In this document: positions 12,722-25,400 of the stretch, piece after piece
Numbering within the stretch: position 1 is the first letter of the stretch
How the letters are laid out: each line of letters begins with the position of its first letter
Assembly (NCBI RefSeq): GCF_030269925.1
Contig: NC_085119.1
Location: forward strand, 17,519,001-17,583,000
Origin: Bombyx mori
Taxonomy: Eukaryota > Arthropoda > Insecta > Lepidoptera > Bombycidae
Direction: 5' to 3'
DNA length: 64,000 nt
Notes under the pieces: model-generated
Told to the model about the DNA's origin: nothing
What the model saw: only the letters and a program-made list of their open reading frames with translations
The model's database searches: none
Program-made: the position numbers and the translations under genes

Positions 12722-13104
12722 GTTTTTATTGCTTAGATGGGTGGACGAGCTCACAGCCCACCTAGTGTTAAGTGGTTACTGGAGCCCATAGACATCCACA
12801 ACGCAAATGCGCCATCCAGCCTTCAAACTGAAACGTATTACTGCTTCACGGCAGAAATAGGCAGGGCGATGGTACCTACCCGCGCGGATTCACAAGAGGT
12901 CCTACCACCAGTAATTACGCAAATTATAATTTTACGGGTTTCATTTTTATTACACGATGTTATTCTGTCACCGTGGAAGTCAATCGTATACATTTGTTGA
13001 GTACGTATTTCATTAGAAAAATTGGTACCCGCCTGAGATTCGAACACCGGTGCATCGCTCAACACGAATGCACCGGACGTCTTATCCCTTAGGCCACGAC
13101 GACG
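12722..13104 (-). repeat. Bm1 SINE with internal deletion
   Basis: Complete at both ends (gcttagatgggtggacgagc to ccttaggccacgacgacg, plus-strand reading). It lacks the segment between the catccagcc and ttcaaactg motifs that other copies have. Confidence 0.9.
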
Positions 13105-13292
13105 TTTTTCTACCTTAAAATGAATTTCCCCATGACTGTCGCATAGTACAGAATAGGTCGTGTTTTGAGTGCACGCAGCTTGAGATTATCATGCTGCATG
13201 GCTTCATAAGTGAAACACAAAAAACAGTCGATATATCAATCCAATAGAGACTTCAACCTGATGTACGTAGTGTCCGTGGACACTTTGTGGTG

Positions 13293-13407
13293 GAGGTAGG
13301 CAGCGGCTTGGCTCTGCCCCTGGCATTGCTGAAGTCCATGGGCGACGGTAACCACTCACCATCAGGTGGGCCGTGCGCTCGTCTGCCTACAAGGGCAATA
13401 AAAAAAG
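13293..13407 (+). repeat. Jockey-clade LINE 3' end, 5'-truncated
   Basis: ggtaggcagcggcttggctc to gtctgcctacaagggcaata plus an A-run. Among the least diverged copies here. Confidence 0.85.
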
Positions 13408-14269
13408 TCTCGGAAACCAAAATATAAATTGAGGTTGTTGAACTGTTCCAAAACAATGAATATTAATAAAGTTGAAAGTAATAAGCGGCAAATTAGCAAA
13501 TATTATTTGTACAAATAAATAACGTACTCTCAAGTATCACTCACTGTGTTTTTACAAATTTACATAAATATGGTAATGCACTTATTACATTTGCATGTCT
13601 GTATTTTTTGTTACAGATACAGATATACGATATGTATACGGATTATAGATGTCGGATGCGGGTAGTAGCTGATATACCTAACTTAGCAATACACAAGGGT
13701 CAGAATACTAATTCTAAACAGCGACGCGACAAGATAGTCCCCTTGGATGAGACTGTGGATCAAGATTCTCATCCCGTTGGATGTTAGTTAGTTAACAACT
13801 AAACGAAAACTTCCAAAACTAACTTCTAAAACCTGTATCCTCTAAGTGCGAAAATTAAAATTCTGTGAGCTAGCGACCAACCGCCATGCTCACGTGTGTG
13901 GAACGAATTACTGGGCGCATAAATACGAAGTTGTAATTTTCATTGGTCTCATTACAATTCGTTTTGCTTTTAGCATTTTTATATAGTTAAACTTGTTTTG
14001 ACAAGTTGCAAATACAAAAATACAGGTTTTATTCCCTTTTTTTACGGTTCTCGATAATAGAAGGAAAGAACATATGGTACATAAACAAACAGGAAAACGA
14101 TAATCATTTGGTAAAGTAAATATGAATAATTATCGCTTTAGTAAATCCATATCGCTTGACCAAACAGTCAAAAGCAAAGGCTGTTTCTCGCGTCCCGTGA
14201 GGTCGTCGACTCCGCGCGTCAACAGATTTACATATGTCGTGTTACATTACGTGTAGTGAAATAAACATT
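13408..14269. other. Unassigned AT-rich spacer
   Basis: No conserved coding signal or repeat recognised. Confidence 0.45.
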
Positions 14270-14547
14270 GCTTTACTGGTGGTGGGACTTCTTGTGAGTC
14301 CGTTCGGGTAGGTACCACCGCCCCGCCTATTTCTGCCGTGAAGCAGTAATGCGTTTCGGTTTGAAGAGTGGGGCAGCCGTTGTAACTATACTGAGACCTT
14401 AGAACTTTTTTTTTTCTGGTGGTCCTACCACCAGTCGCCATGTGGGTGGCGCATTTACGCTGTAGATGTCTATGGGCTCCAGTAACCACTTAAGACCAGG
14501 TGGCCGTGAGCTCGTCCACCCTAGATGGGTGGACTAGCAATAAAAAA
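14270..14547 (+). repeat. Bm1 SINE, 5'-truncated and rearranged
   Basis: Starts at the tactggtggtgggacttctt motif. Inside, a T-run is followed by ctggtggtcctaccaccag, an inverted version of the Bm1 ggtaggacc motif, replacing the usual sequence. The tail also carries an inverted piece (ccaccctagatgggtgg). Confidence 0.8.
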
Positions 14548-16366
14548 TAATAATTACATAGTATTATATTGGTTTTGGGAATACTGTATCTGAAGCTACC
14601 AGTAATAACATCAATGTCTGCTCTGTTTTCTCGCTGAGAGCTTTCTCGCCTAACATATTATAGTGACGTGGGGACTTATTGTTGAACCGGCGACATCTTC
14701 ATTCCGAGAAAGCCTCAAATGTAATCTACATTGCAACTTGGGCATACATACAAAGTAGATACCTCAATCGCGAAAAATATGGTTTAAGTTGTTCCAGTAG
14801 AACTCAAACTCTCGGCTGCAGGCTGTGGATGCTGACTTACGCGGCCGCGATCCACAGTTTTACAGACACGTAGTGTTGTACCTATAGACATTTTCAGATG
14901 TGAAACATTCTATAATATTTAGAAGTTATATTTAGACTTATTGAAACTGGGGAATAAGCCTCTATCCACAATATCTCTCGCCTCGTACGCCTTGCTTGAA
15001 TCGGACAGACTACACGGCCTAAGCCTGTGCTCAAAGTGAGAATTAAGGAGAGGGTAAATAGGAGAATAATGTGATATTTAACTATACTAGTACGATTGAC
15101 GAAGGATAGAGAGCCTAAGAAGACTATAAACTGAAATATGTCCGGATAGACGCCGTCGTGTATGAGTATTGAGTATGTGACCGTCTGCTTTTTTAGCTTA
15201 AAGAACTCGAGCGTGGGAATTGCTATTTTAATTGAAATGACTCTCAGGAATTTTTCAATTAAGAAGCGGTATTGTACGCTACTGTTTGTGTTGTGCGCTA
15301 ATGGCTCTAGTACCAAGATAGACCGAGAGAGAACCAAGTACCGACTTACTTTTTAATAAGTTTGTTTCCTAATTTCAAATTCATTCAATACTTGAGTGTT
15401 TTTTTCCGAAATGTTAATTAAAATATATTCAGTCTGCAAAATCCTGTACTAATAATATCAACACACATTACATACTTTTTGTGACCAACCAATATTAAAA
15501 ATCGATATTAAAGGTACTAATTATTACTCGAAGGCTCTCGGCGGTACTCTTATCGACACAATTAGTATTTTAATATTAAAAAACGCTTCGACGCTCTATT
15601 CGTTTACTGTATCTAGCGGTTTACAGCTTGTACTTACCGGTGTGACAGTGTGTTAACTGCGAAAGGATTAGCTGGCTAACAAACCACGCACCTCGTCACA
15701 CTGAGTCACAGGGGAGTCGCAGGAGAGCCGCGGAGTCATCAAGGCTGGCGCTGGTCCAATGCACATGACGAGGTATACACGAAAAAACACCAGTGATGTC
15801 ATGTTGATACAACTATGTAATTTGTTTGTAGCGCCCGGGGTAATTTGACAACTGAATCATTTAATTAGTGAAATCTCTGAGAGCTAATTCGGAACACAAT
15901 TAACTGCGCCTGAGTAACGACTATATTTCAATCAGTAGCTTGGCTATAATAATCATTTTGTCTATTGTTGACAGTAACCACTTGGTAACAAGGGTCCCCC
16001 CTTGCCTATCTTCGGGAGCTATGACAAAATACCGTTGCTGGGCCAAGACCTGGTCCGCGAACGAAGCGGTGTGTCATGTTGTGTACTCACAAGGAGTCGC
16101 AACGCTCTGATAACAGAAGCAACGCTTTTACAATTTATTAATTGTTAGTAAACATAAGAAATGTTCAATGCACAGAGGGCAAATTAAAGATAAAAATCTG
16201 CGTATTATTTTGTATTTATCGGAAACAATACAAAAAGCATAGAAAATATTTCGATTAAGTAGACACGATTACACTATAATAATTAGTGTCTTAACATAAA
16301 ATATAAATCTTAAGAAAAATAAAAAATAAAATTCTGGTAAGTTCATAATCTAAATAATAATTTTCA
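14548..16366. other. Unassigned spacer downstream of F-spondin
   Basis: The largest ORF is 147 codons on the minus strand (14894-15337): hydrophobic, with no recognised motif or splice context. I treat it as chance. A possible second polyA signal of F-spondin is at 16134-16139. Confidence 0.4.
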
Positions 16367-16372
16367 TTTATT
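16367..16372 (-). terminator. Candidate F-spondin polyadenylation signal
   Basis: AATAAA on the minus strand, about 12 bases after the stop. That is unusually close. A second AATAAA at 16134-16139 (minus) would give a more usual 3' untranslated region of about 250 bases. The sequence alone does not decide between them. Confidence 0.35.
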
Positions 16373-16383
16373 TGTGTGTGTAC

Positions 16384-16458
16384 TTAACACCGCCTGAAGC
16401 ACCGTCGGCGCCGCGACATTAGCTTCGGACACGGCACTCCTCCCGGGCCGGGCTGTGC
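16384..16458 (-). CDS. F-spondin last coding exon: end of TSR4, basic C-terminus
   Basis: 75 bases, residues 753-776 and a TAA stop. It follows the acceptor ATTACAG and encodes A-Q-P-G-P-G-G-V-P-C-P-K-L-M-S-R-R-R-R-C then F-R-R-C-stop, giving the closing cysteines of TSR4 and a basic tail. It is separated from exon 13 by an intron of about 3.4 kb and was recognised by phase, cysteine completion and the stop. Confidence 0.85.
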   Translation of the reverse strand, partial: AQPGPGGVPCPKLMSRRRRCFRRC

Positions 16459-19400
16459 CTGTAATCATTACAATCAAAATGTTCACAAAATTATACTTTT
16501 AAGGCCTTACAGAATCGCCAAGATATTAATAATATTAGTACGGTACTAAAATTTTTCAACCATCGAATGATGAGAGATACACCACTAATATCTCATTGAT
16601 TATTTATAACATTGTACGTTTAGGAGATATATGTATATGTCGGAGACGGCCATTAGTTTCATAGCTAAACAAAACGCAGCTCGATCGCGGTATCGTCGGA
16701 ACTCGGCTAACTTCGTGCTACGACAGAGCCTAGCCGATGGAGGCTCGTAGACGCCATCACACTTAACAACCAGCCTTCTTGAAGAGCGATGCTTCTGCCC
16801 TAAGAACTGTCATTCGTTTCCGTTTGCTGGCGTCAAGAGAAGATTTCTAAATTGTTCTAAGACAACAAACGTGATCGGTGTACTCAATATTTCTCTTAGC
16901 TCGATCCCCCTATTCGCCCCTTCTCACGATGGTGTTAATAATTGTTGATTCTCCGCAATATATATTATTAAAAATGCGATTAAACAAATATTTAAAAATT
17001 GATATGACCTCTATTCAGGTAACTAAGACATTAATTTTATTCTGAATTCAGAATGAAAATATCTATGTACATATATACAATGTCTCCCGCTGCATGGGAT
17101 GCAGTTACAATAACAGCACCCTAGAAAGATATCAGTCGCGCGCACCCATTTACTTGAATAAAATCGCGGTATTATTTGTAAAACTTATTTCCAGTTGTCC
17201 TGATTCCATAATCTCCTCCTTGTGTCGTACTCCTCACTGCTGAGGGTCACGACCACCCTTCTGTATCACTTTCTCCATCCGTTTGTGTCTCTGGCGGTGT
17301 GGAGGGCGTTGTGAAAGGTGGAATCAAGAGCAGTCGGACCAATGTATTTGGCTGCGGCTACGCAGGTCACGTGTCGCCCACGTCGTAACTCACAAGCACC
17401 TACTCACAGTGGACACGTTAACTGAATATCGACAGAATTCTGTGCGCGGACGACGGTTTTTCTTTTTTCTGCTGTCAGATTATTCATATAACCACATTCG
17501 GAACAATACATGTACTGCATCATCATTAAAAGGAGACGTAAATTGTCTTCCATTAACTAGCTGATGTCATCCAGGCCCTGACCCATTGCCACTGAACTTG
17601 ACGCGTCGTTAACTATCACGACGAGTGTCAGACACTTGACACAAACGGTTGACATCGGCTAATGAATTAATTAATTTGTAAATATGTAATAGTGTGTAGG
17701 ATGTTTCCTATGTCATGGGTATTTGAAGTCTCTCCTGCTGAAGTTCAGTGAATTTAAAATCTCGTCGCATAAGTTTGAACATCTGTTAATAATGCACGTT
17801 TCGCCCAACTTGATATATGAGGTTCACATAGTGTAGACTGACTGTATTGTGTTGATCTAGAACAGCTACACTCATATTTTCCGGTGGTTATCGTGCAAGA
17901 GGACGTAGGGAATCAGCGGAGAATCAATAGCACTATACCAGGATGCCGCGGTCGATGGTTCCCAGACAGGAGTCTCTTTCTGAAAAAAGCTGTAATTCTT
18001 TGAAGGGTAGGGCAGGTGGTCTGGAGCTCATATCTCGAAGTACGTTTAAAATAGGAGGGTTCTGTTCTGTTGCACTTCTTTAGTAGCCTCCTTTTCATTT
18101 TTATTAGTTTACTAGTTGACCCGGCAGACTTCGTAGTGCCTCAATCGAGAAATAAAAGACCTAAGCTTTTGTATAAAATAAACTTAAAACAAACAAAAGG
18201 AATCCGTCCGACGGGGGACACGTCAAAGGAAAAACAAAATTGTAATTTTTGTGTATTTTTTATATTTATCTACCTTTTAAACCTTCTCTGGACTTCCCCA
18301 AATAATTCAAGACCAAAATTAGCCAAATCGGTCCAGCCGCTCTCGAGTTTTAGCGAGACTAACGAACAGCAATTCATTTTTATATATTAGTTTGTTATCA
18401 ATGTACAGATGCAGAATCATACTGTTTCATTAGATGTGTTGATGATGATGTTGATAGAACAATATTTAGTTAGTACATTAATAGTTGAAATTCATAGTTG
18501 AGACCGATAGACTACGTAGCTGCTAATCACTTGGTGCTGAGGAATCGATCGCTGGAGGAGGGCTATGCCCTTTGCGCTCTGTACCTACTCATTCATATCA
18601 TTTACTGATCGTATTGATAATTCTAACTCGGAATCAATTATACGAAAGTGTTAATGTCCGCGTGCAGATTGTTTCCCGCTCTGACTATCGTTACAAGGAA
18701 AACATCTTTCTCTTTTTTTATCATACGACACATCTGGTAGTTCAGCGAGTTTTATTTTCTGCATTTACATTACAATCCTTAAAAAACATGAAACTAATTC
18801 ATAATGATCACTCCATTAACTTCAATACATATTTCAATCGTTACGATCAGCTATCGATGCAAGTACGCACTTTATTGCATGGGAGAATTTGTCACGGCCA
18901 ATCTTTTAGGATGTTTTAGGAAATCCTAATCATCTTGGTATTTAGAGCATCAAAGAAATCAAATTGTAACGAATCGGATAAAGGCCGGGAGTAGATGACG
19001 CGGCGACGTTCAGGCTTTAGTGAATTCGGTCAAAAAGGTCGCCTTCCAGCTAGAGATGTGGTGGTAAGAGGATCATTCGTGGATGTGGAGCATGGTGTTG
19101 TCAAGATACTTAACCTTACAAAAATCATATCTTGACACTTGGGCCGATGAATTTATACATTCTTCATACCATTAATGGTTGGATAATACCTACTTGAACT
19201 CACTGACTAATTGAAATGCTTCTACAGAAGTTTGAGCTTTGAGCATAAATTCGGTGATTCAAATTCAGTCTTGTTTCCTGTGACGTCACTCTGCCTACAC
19301 CGAAGGAATCTGTTTTAATTTTAGCCCCTTGTTAATATCTGTCCGTTAGTATCAGTTGAGTAAGAAGTCAAGTTCGTACTCTTACATGTTACTAGGCTCT

Positions 19401-22400
19401 GGGTGCTACGTTCATTCCCCAAAGAAGTGTTTTTCGATAATTTCTTCAAATTCTTTTAGTGCTTTAATAATGTTTTATTACGAGTTGGACGTGATGAGTC
19501 GCGGACGAACAGATTGTTTTCAGTCACGAATTGAGGATTCTCGATGACATTTAGCAATAACCCGGTACATTACATATACACACGCACATTCAGCTAACGC
19601 GAAGTGGCTGCATAGTTTGAAGCGGTGCACGTAGTGGCATACCTACTCTGTGTAACGCCATCGCGGGTGTTCGACTCTTTTATCCCGAACACTTGTTCAT
19701 AGAGGAATACCACCATGGAGTAATAACACCATACGGTCCAATAAAAACCCGCAAACTTGTAATATTTTGCCACAATTTGAATGGCAATTCTCATGTCACA
19801 TTTACCAACTGGAGATTACAAGCGTGCTATCTTACAAGAATAGTCCTGACGCGCTCCTGGTAGCCGACTCCGCAGGGCTGGCTGCACTTGCTCCAGTCGC
19901 TCCACTGGCTCACCTGACAGTCTCCTGGACTTCCCGTCAGGGTAGGACCTGTAGTAAAACACACACACACAGTCCTCACGCACTAATTTTTAAGTTTCAT
20001 GAGAAACATACCTAGTTACATAGAATAATGTTTGTGGGAAATTGTATAACATAAATGGTAGGCAGCGGCTTGGTTCTGCCCCTGGCATTGCTGAAGTCCA
20101 TGGGTGACGGTAACCACTCACCATCAGGTGGGCCGTATGCTCGTCTGCCTATACGGCAACAAGAAAATAAAAAATAACAAGTATTGACTCGTTCACTAGC
20201 GCGTGCAGTACAGTAGCGACCGGTTTGCTGCAATATTATATTGTTAATAATATACGGAATCGATGCGAGATTCATCATCGTAATCAATAATAATAATAAT
20301 AAATTAATTTCGAATCAATATATAAAATTTAGAGACAAGAAATGTTGTAAAATTGATAATCAAACTAATCTAAGGGTTCAATTGCAGTTTAAAATACAAT
20401 ATCAGTTAGTTATAAGGTCTATGTTGTGCTCTAAATTCTGAGCAAGTTATAAATTATATTTAAAAAAATCTGCTCTTACCACCAACACCGTTAGAAAGAG
20501 GCACAATGGAGCTGATACTGAGTCCTGGATAGTTGGAACTGACGACGGGCGACGGTAGAAGTGCCGGCGAAGGCACTGATCCCCCCGGCACTACTCCACC
20601 TGAGCATTCAAACATACAAATTTAAGAACACCAAGATTCATTTGACCTTTTTTTTTGCTTAGATGGATGGACGAGCTCACAGCCCACCTGCTGTTAAGTG
20701 GTTTCTGGAGCCCATAGACATCTACAATACAAATGCGCCACCCACCTTGAGATACAAGTTCTGAGGTCTCAAGTATAGTTACATCGGCTGCCCCACCTTT
20801 CAAACCCAAACGCATTACTGCTTCACGGCAAAAATAGGCGGGGTTGTGGTACCTACCCGCGTGGACTCACAAGAGGTCCTACCACCAGTAATTACGCAAA
20901 TAATAATTGTGCAGGTTTGATTTTTATTACACGATGTTATTCCTTCACCGCGGAAGTCAATCGTGAACATTTGATAAGTACGTATTTCATTAGAAAAACT
21001 TGTACCCGCCTGTGGGATTCGAACACCGGTGCATCGCTAGGATACGACTGCACCGGGCATCTTAACCTTTAAGGTCACGACGATTTAAACACGGTTTTAT
21101 TGACACAAATATACAAATCTAAAAGCTTAAATTACTTCCCACACAGTGTCCACACAGTCCCACGCAGGAAAACTATTGATTTACAGTAACGTGGTTGAGT
21201 TCCAGACAATAGAGTGACGTCACATGACGTGTCACTATAATGTTGAGTGGTGACGTCAGGTTTACGTCACGATAGAGTCGCACTGGCCTAGTGGGTCACT
21301 GGGTCGGCCCGCCGCTGCGGGAGCGCTGAGCCGAAAGGGCGTGTTGACTTCATTATTATTGTTCAAATGTCAGTTTTGGTGTTACATTTTGTAAATCGTT
21401 TTCACGGGAATTAAATTATTCTCGCTTCATACTTTATAGATGTTATTATATATAAAAACTACGATATAATTTATTTTTGTGAGCCATACTGTTTACTATT
21501 TTGTTTATACATATAAGTACTATAAACGCTTTGAGATAGAGAACTATACACCCACTACTTGCGTTTTTGGGATCTCCACTCGCGACTTAGATCACTTTAT
21601 ACATACATATATATAAGAATATGTTTAATAAAATTTAAATTGGACTCAATAACAGTAAAAGTACTATTTAATTATTAATATTTCTGTTTATTATATTCTG
21701 TTTATTAATATTTTATTGGCTTGGATTCTACACCTGTAAGTCAAGACTTCGGATAGTTTTTTTTTTAATTCTTAAACTCCTTAACTTTCCCGTAGTCCGA
21801 CTTTAATTGTGGGGAGACTACTAAGAAGAGAAGTTGTTGGATCTGTGCTGGATGAGACGGTATCTGACGGCCTGATTGGGGCCAATATTTAGAGTATGTA
21901 CATGATGAATCTTCAATCAATTTGTTCCACTTTCCTATGAAGTAAAAAATGATGTTTTTCCTTTGTATAATTTGTTTATCTAAAAGTTAAGTTCAAATAA
22001 GAATATTCTAGAAACGAAGCGTTCTTAAGCAATCGATATAATAGCCGATAACCGATAACCGATAAAGTTGTGCCAACATTGTGAGGATCATAGTTACACT
22101 CGTGTCGAGACTTTCTGTTATTTATTTAAAAATATTATTCTCTTCATTGAGCAACTAACTCGTTTTATTAGTTGGGATTAATAGAGACGAACTCACAAGT
22201 CACCTGATCTTAAGTTACCAAATCACAAAACTTGTAATAATCCTAATACGAAATCAGTAAACTATCAAGCAGAAGAACCACCAGCTCTCCACCCTTCAAA
22301 TGGAACACAAGACGCTTTTAGTGAGAAGTACACAAACATACCTTTGTCTTCTTGTTAAATAATCAGTCGCGTTACAAGTCAAAGGGCTTGTTTAGGGCCA

Positions 22401-25400
22401 GAAGTCCCAATTGTGGTGAGTGGATAGCGTTTACTTACCGAGCATAATCTTGCAAGTGTTCATACAGTCTTCTTGCGTGAGGAAGTTGTTCTGGCTGCCG
22501 CGACATCCGCCGTAGTTGAAGGGAATGCACATCCCCTTCATGGCCACGAAGGCCCAGCGCTGGTACAGTCCTCTGCACGGCCCTTGAGTGGGTTCCTCCA
22601 TACATATGCCTACACATACAATTTGATGATTTAGACAATAAATAACAAAATTTGATACAGAAAGCTTGTCTTCTGCCGTTATCCCTTAGAGCGATATCAG
22701 AGGTAGAGTTAAGCAGCTGTAAACGTCTCCATATAGTGAACTCTATATTGTACTTATAAATACCAATGCTGTTAGGTTACAACCTACGACTTCTTGTATT
22801 GGTTTGGACCTAAGAGAACCGACACAATATCTTCATTTTGAAACAATTATCCAGACGATCTTAAAATGATCACGTCGTACATATCGCGTAGATGAGCTTG
22901 AAGTTTCGATTGCTTTAGATTACATCACACCGGATTGCGTTATTGTTTCGTGGCAAAAACGGACAGGTGGTGGTACCGTCCCGTACAGGCCCACGATCTC
23001 AGATACTAACACGACGCCTTAACACAAGTACCGAGTCGTATCGTGGTCCCAATACGAGAATGAGCCTAGTGGTATAATGCGTTTCAATGAGATAGGACGC
23101 GGCCAGTCAACCGACCGCCGACGCACGTGCCTACACATGTATGTATGTATGTATGTATGATTCGTTTCAACTATGACACGAGCAGCCGAGCAGCCGACGT
23201 CAGAGCGTCCGTGGCCGAGTGCGCGAGTAACGATGCGAATCCTTCCAACAACAACATCTACTATCTTGATGATTTAGTTCATATTAAAATGTCCTGCGAA
23301 TTTTGTTGAAGATTATTAGCATCTATAATATTATCTACTGGTACTGGTGTTCATAGTTTGACGTCCAAAGAGATACAGTTTATTTGTATACAAAAACAAA
23401 CGGGTGTAATTGGACAGGAAGTTTAACAAAATATTTAGTAACAGAAATAGTCTTGGTTCTTCTCGAGCCCGGTCTCTACTCTAGAACTGAGCTGCTTCAG
23501 TTGAGGGCATCCGTGATCTACGCATAGCCGTTTCGTCTCCTTAGAGTGTGTAGGCACCCTTGAGTATAATGGTAGTGTTATAACAAGTAAGTTCGATTAC
23601 GTTTGGCGGTGAGCATGTCGATGGTGCAGTCGTCCCGGTCGGAGCAGGGCCGCTGCTGCAGCAGCTCCACGGCGGCGGCGCACGCGGCCTGCTGGTCGGC
23701 CGGCACCAGCAGCAGCCGCGTGCGGAAGCGCACCCCGCGCCCGCACGACGCCGAGCACGGCGACCAGCCCGACCACGCCGACGTGGGGCAGCGCGGGTCC
23801 GCCGCCGCCGCCGCCTCCTCCTCCGCGCACGCCGGCTCCATGCACTTGCGGTTCTCTTCTGCAACGGACATTGTGGACTACTTGCCATATACAAGCATCA
23901 GGATACGGATTGTTTTCTTAAAATAGAAACTAAAGAAAAAAATACTAGATATCGTTGATAATTAAAAACGTGGAAAAATGCGTCATACTTATTGTCCCAC
24001 CGATTTGTAAGAGCAGTCACTCCTTAACCTCACGCCGCCGGCGCTACATAAACGTAATAGAGCTGCTGTGTGTAGGTATCTGCACGCACCGATCTGCACA
24101 AGCGGACATTTCTTCAGTCCCATGTGGTTGACGAACTGTCGTCTCCTGGTGCTGATGCCGACGCCGCACGTGACGGAGCACTCGCTCCACGAGCCCCAGT
24201 CGTAGGTCTTGCACACTCCGTCCAGGTCCTCCACCGGGGTGCCCACGCTGTCGGCCTCCGAGTCACCTTCGCCGTCACCGCTAGAACGGCATTGATGATT
24301 CAACTTCTATACTAATATATAAATCTACCGTGGTTTTTACGGATGTTCCGTTATAACTACTGAACCATGCATCCGATTGACTTGAAACTTGGTATCCATG
24401 TAGAAAATACATGTGCTTAATGGATAGGCTTAATATTAGGCTTAATATTTATATGAGTGTTGGACTCCCTACACCAGCTGCGGGGGCGTTAATGATGAGA
24501 ATCTTTGTGGGGGTGAGAAATAATAATGTTAATTTTAAATGCCCAGCGAAGTGGACGGCTACAGCTAGTTGTTTATAAATATATGAACAGAAATTAAATT
24601 GACATGCAGTGTAGAGTTAGGCCACGCTCGGGGTTCACCTGACCCGAGTGAACAGGCGTCACATGGTGCAAGAGTGGTAGGGCGGCGAACTCACTCGCAC
24701 TCGGCGACGGGCGCGACGCACATCTCCTTGGAGACGAGCTGGCGGTCGCAGGAGAACATGCGCGCCTTGTCGGGCAGGCGGTACTGGCGCGTCCTCATGC
24801 GGAGCCCCTTGCCGCAGCTCACGGAGCACTCCGACCACGCGCTCCACTCCGTCACCGCACATTGCGCTGCCGAACACACCCTTCATTATTCTAACATCGT
24901 GATATAGCCTGCAGACGTCTACTTCTGCTTTAAAATATAACCCAATTATCTTCACCGCGTACGGCTCTGTGCTGCCTATAACCACCCGCTCTTTGCAACC
25001 GTCACATGACTACATTATATCTCATTACTAATCCCTCGGCAGCTATTCTCGATGCCGTCCATGTCGGTCTTTGAAACCAAAACTCAGAACACGCGTACAT
25101 TTTTCCGTAATTGTCATACAAGAGATATCCGGGAAAGATGGTCATATGATTGTTTTGTTCCCTTTCTAAGAAGAGAGGCGAAGGTCCCCTACTGGACGAG
25201 CGCCGCTTTCGCAGAATCAGCAGTCAGTGGCGAGGGCAAGCACAAGTTACTCACGTTTATCGACCGTCTGCGTGTTCTCTTCCTCTTCAGCGACGAGAGC
25301 TAAAAGAGTTTCCTCGTCACAAGATTTGGAAATTAATTTTTCTCTGGTGAGGTAGAGTCTGGCCATCGGAGCCATCGTCTTGGAGTCGGGGTCGTAGAAC

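Noticed and set aside
14894..15337. 147-codon minus-strand ORF
   Set aside because: Hydrophobic and AT-driven, overlapped by an opposite-strand ORF, with no conserved motif. Listed only as unassigned spacer.
23603..23926. Plus-strand and alternative-frame ORFs over F-spondin exon 10
   Set aside because: Shadows of a GC-rich exon. Only one minus frame has the thrombospondin cysteines and fits both neighbouring exons.
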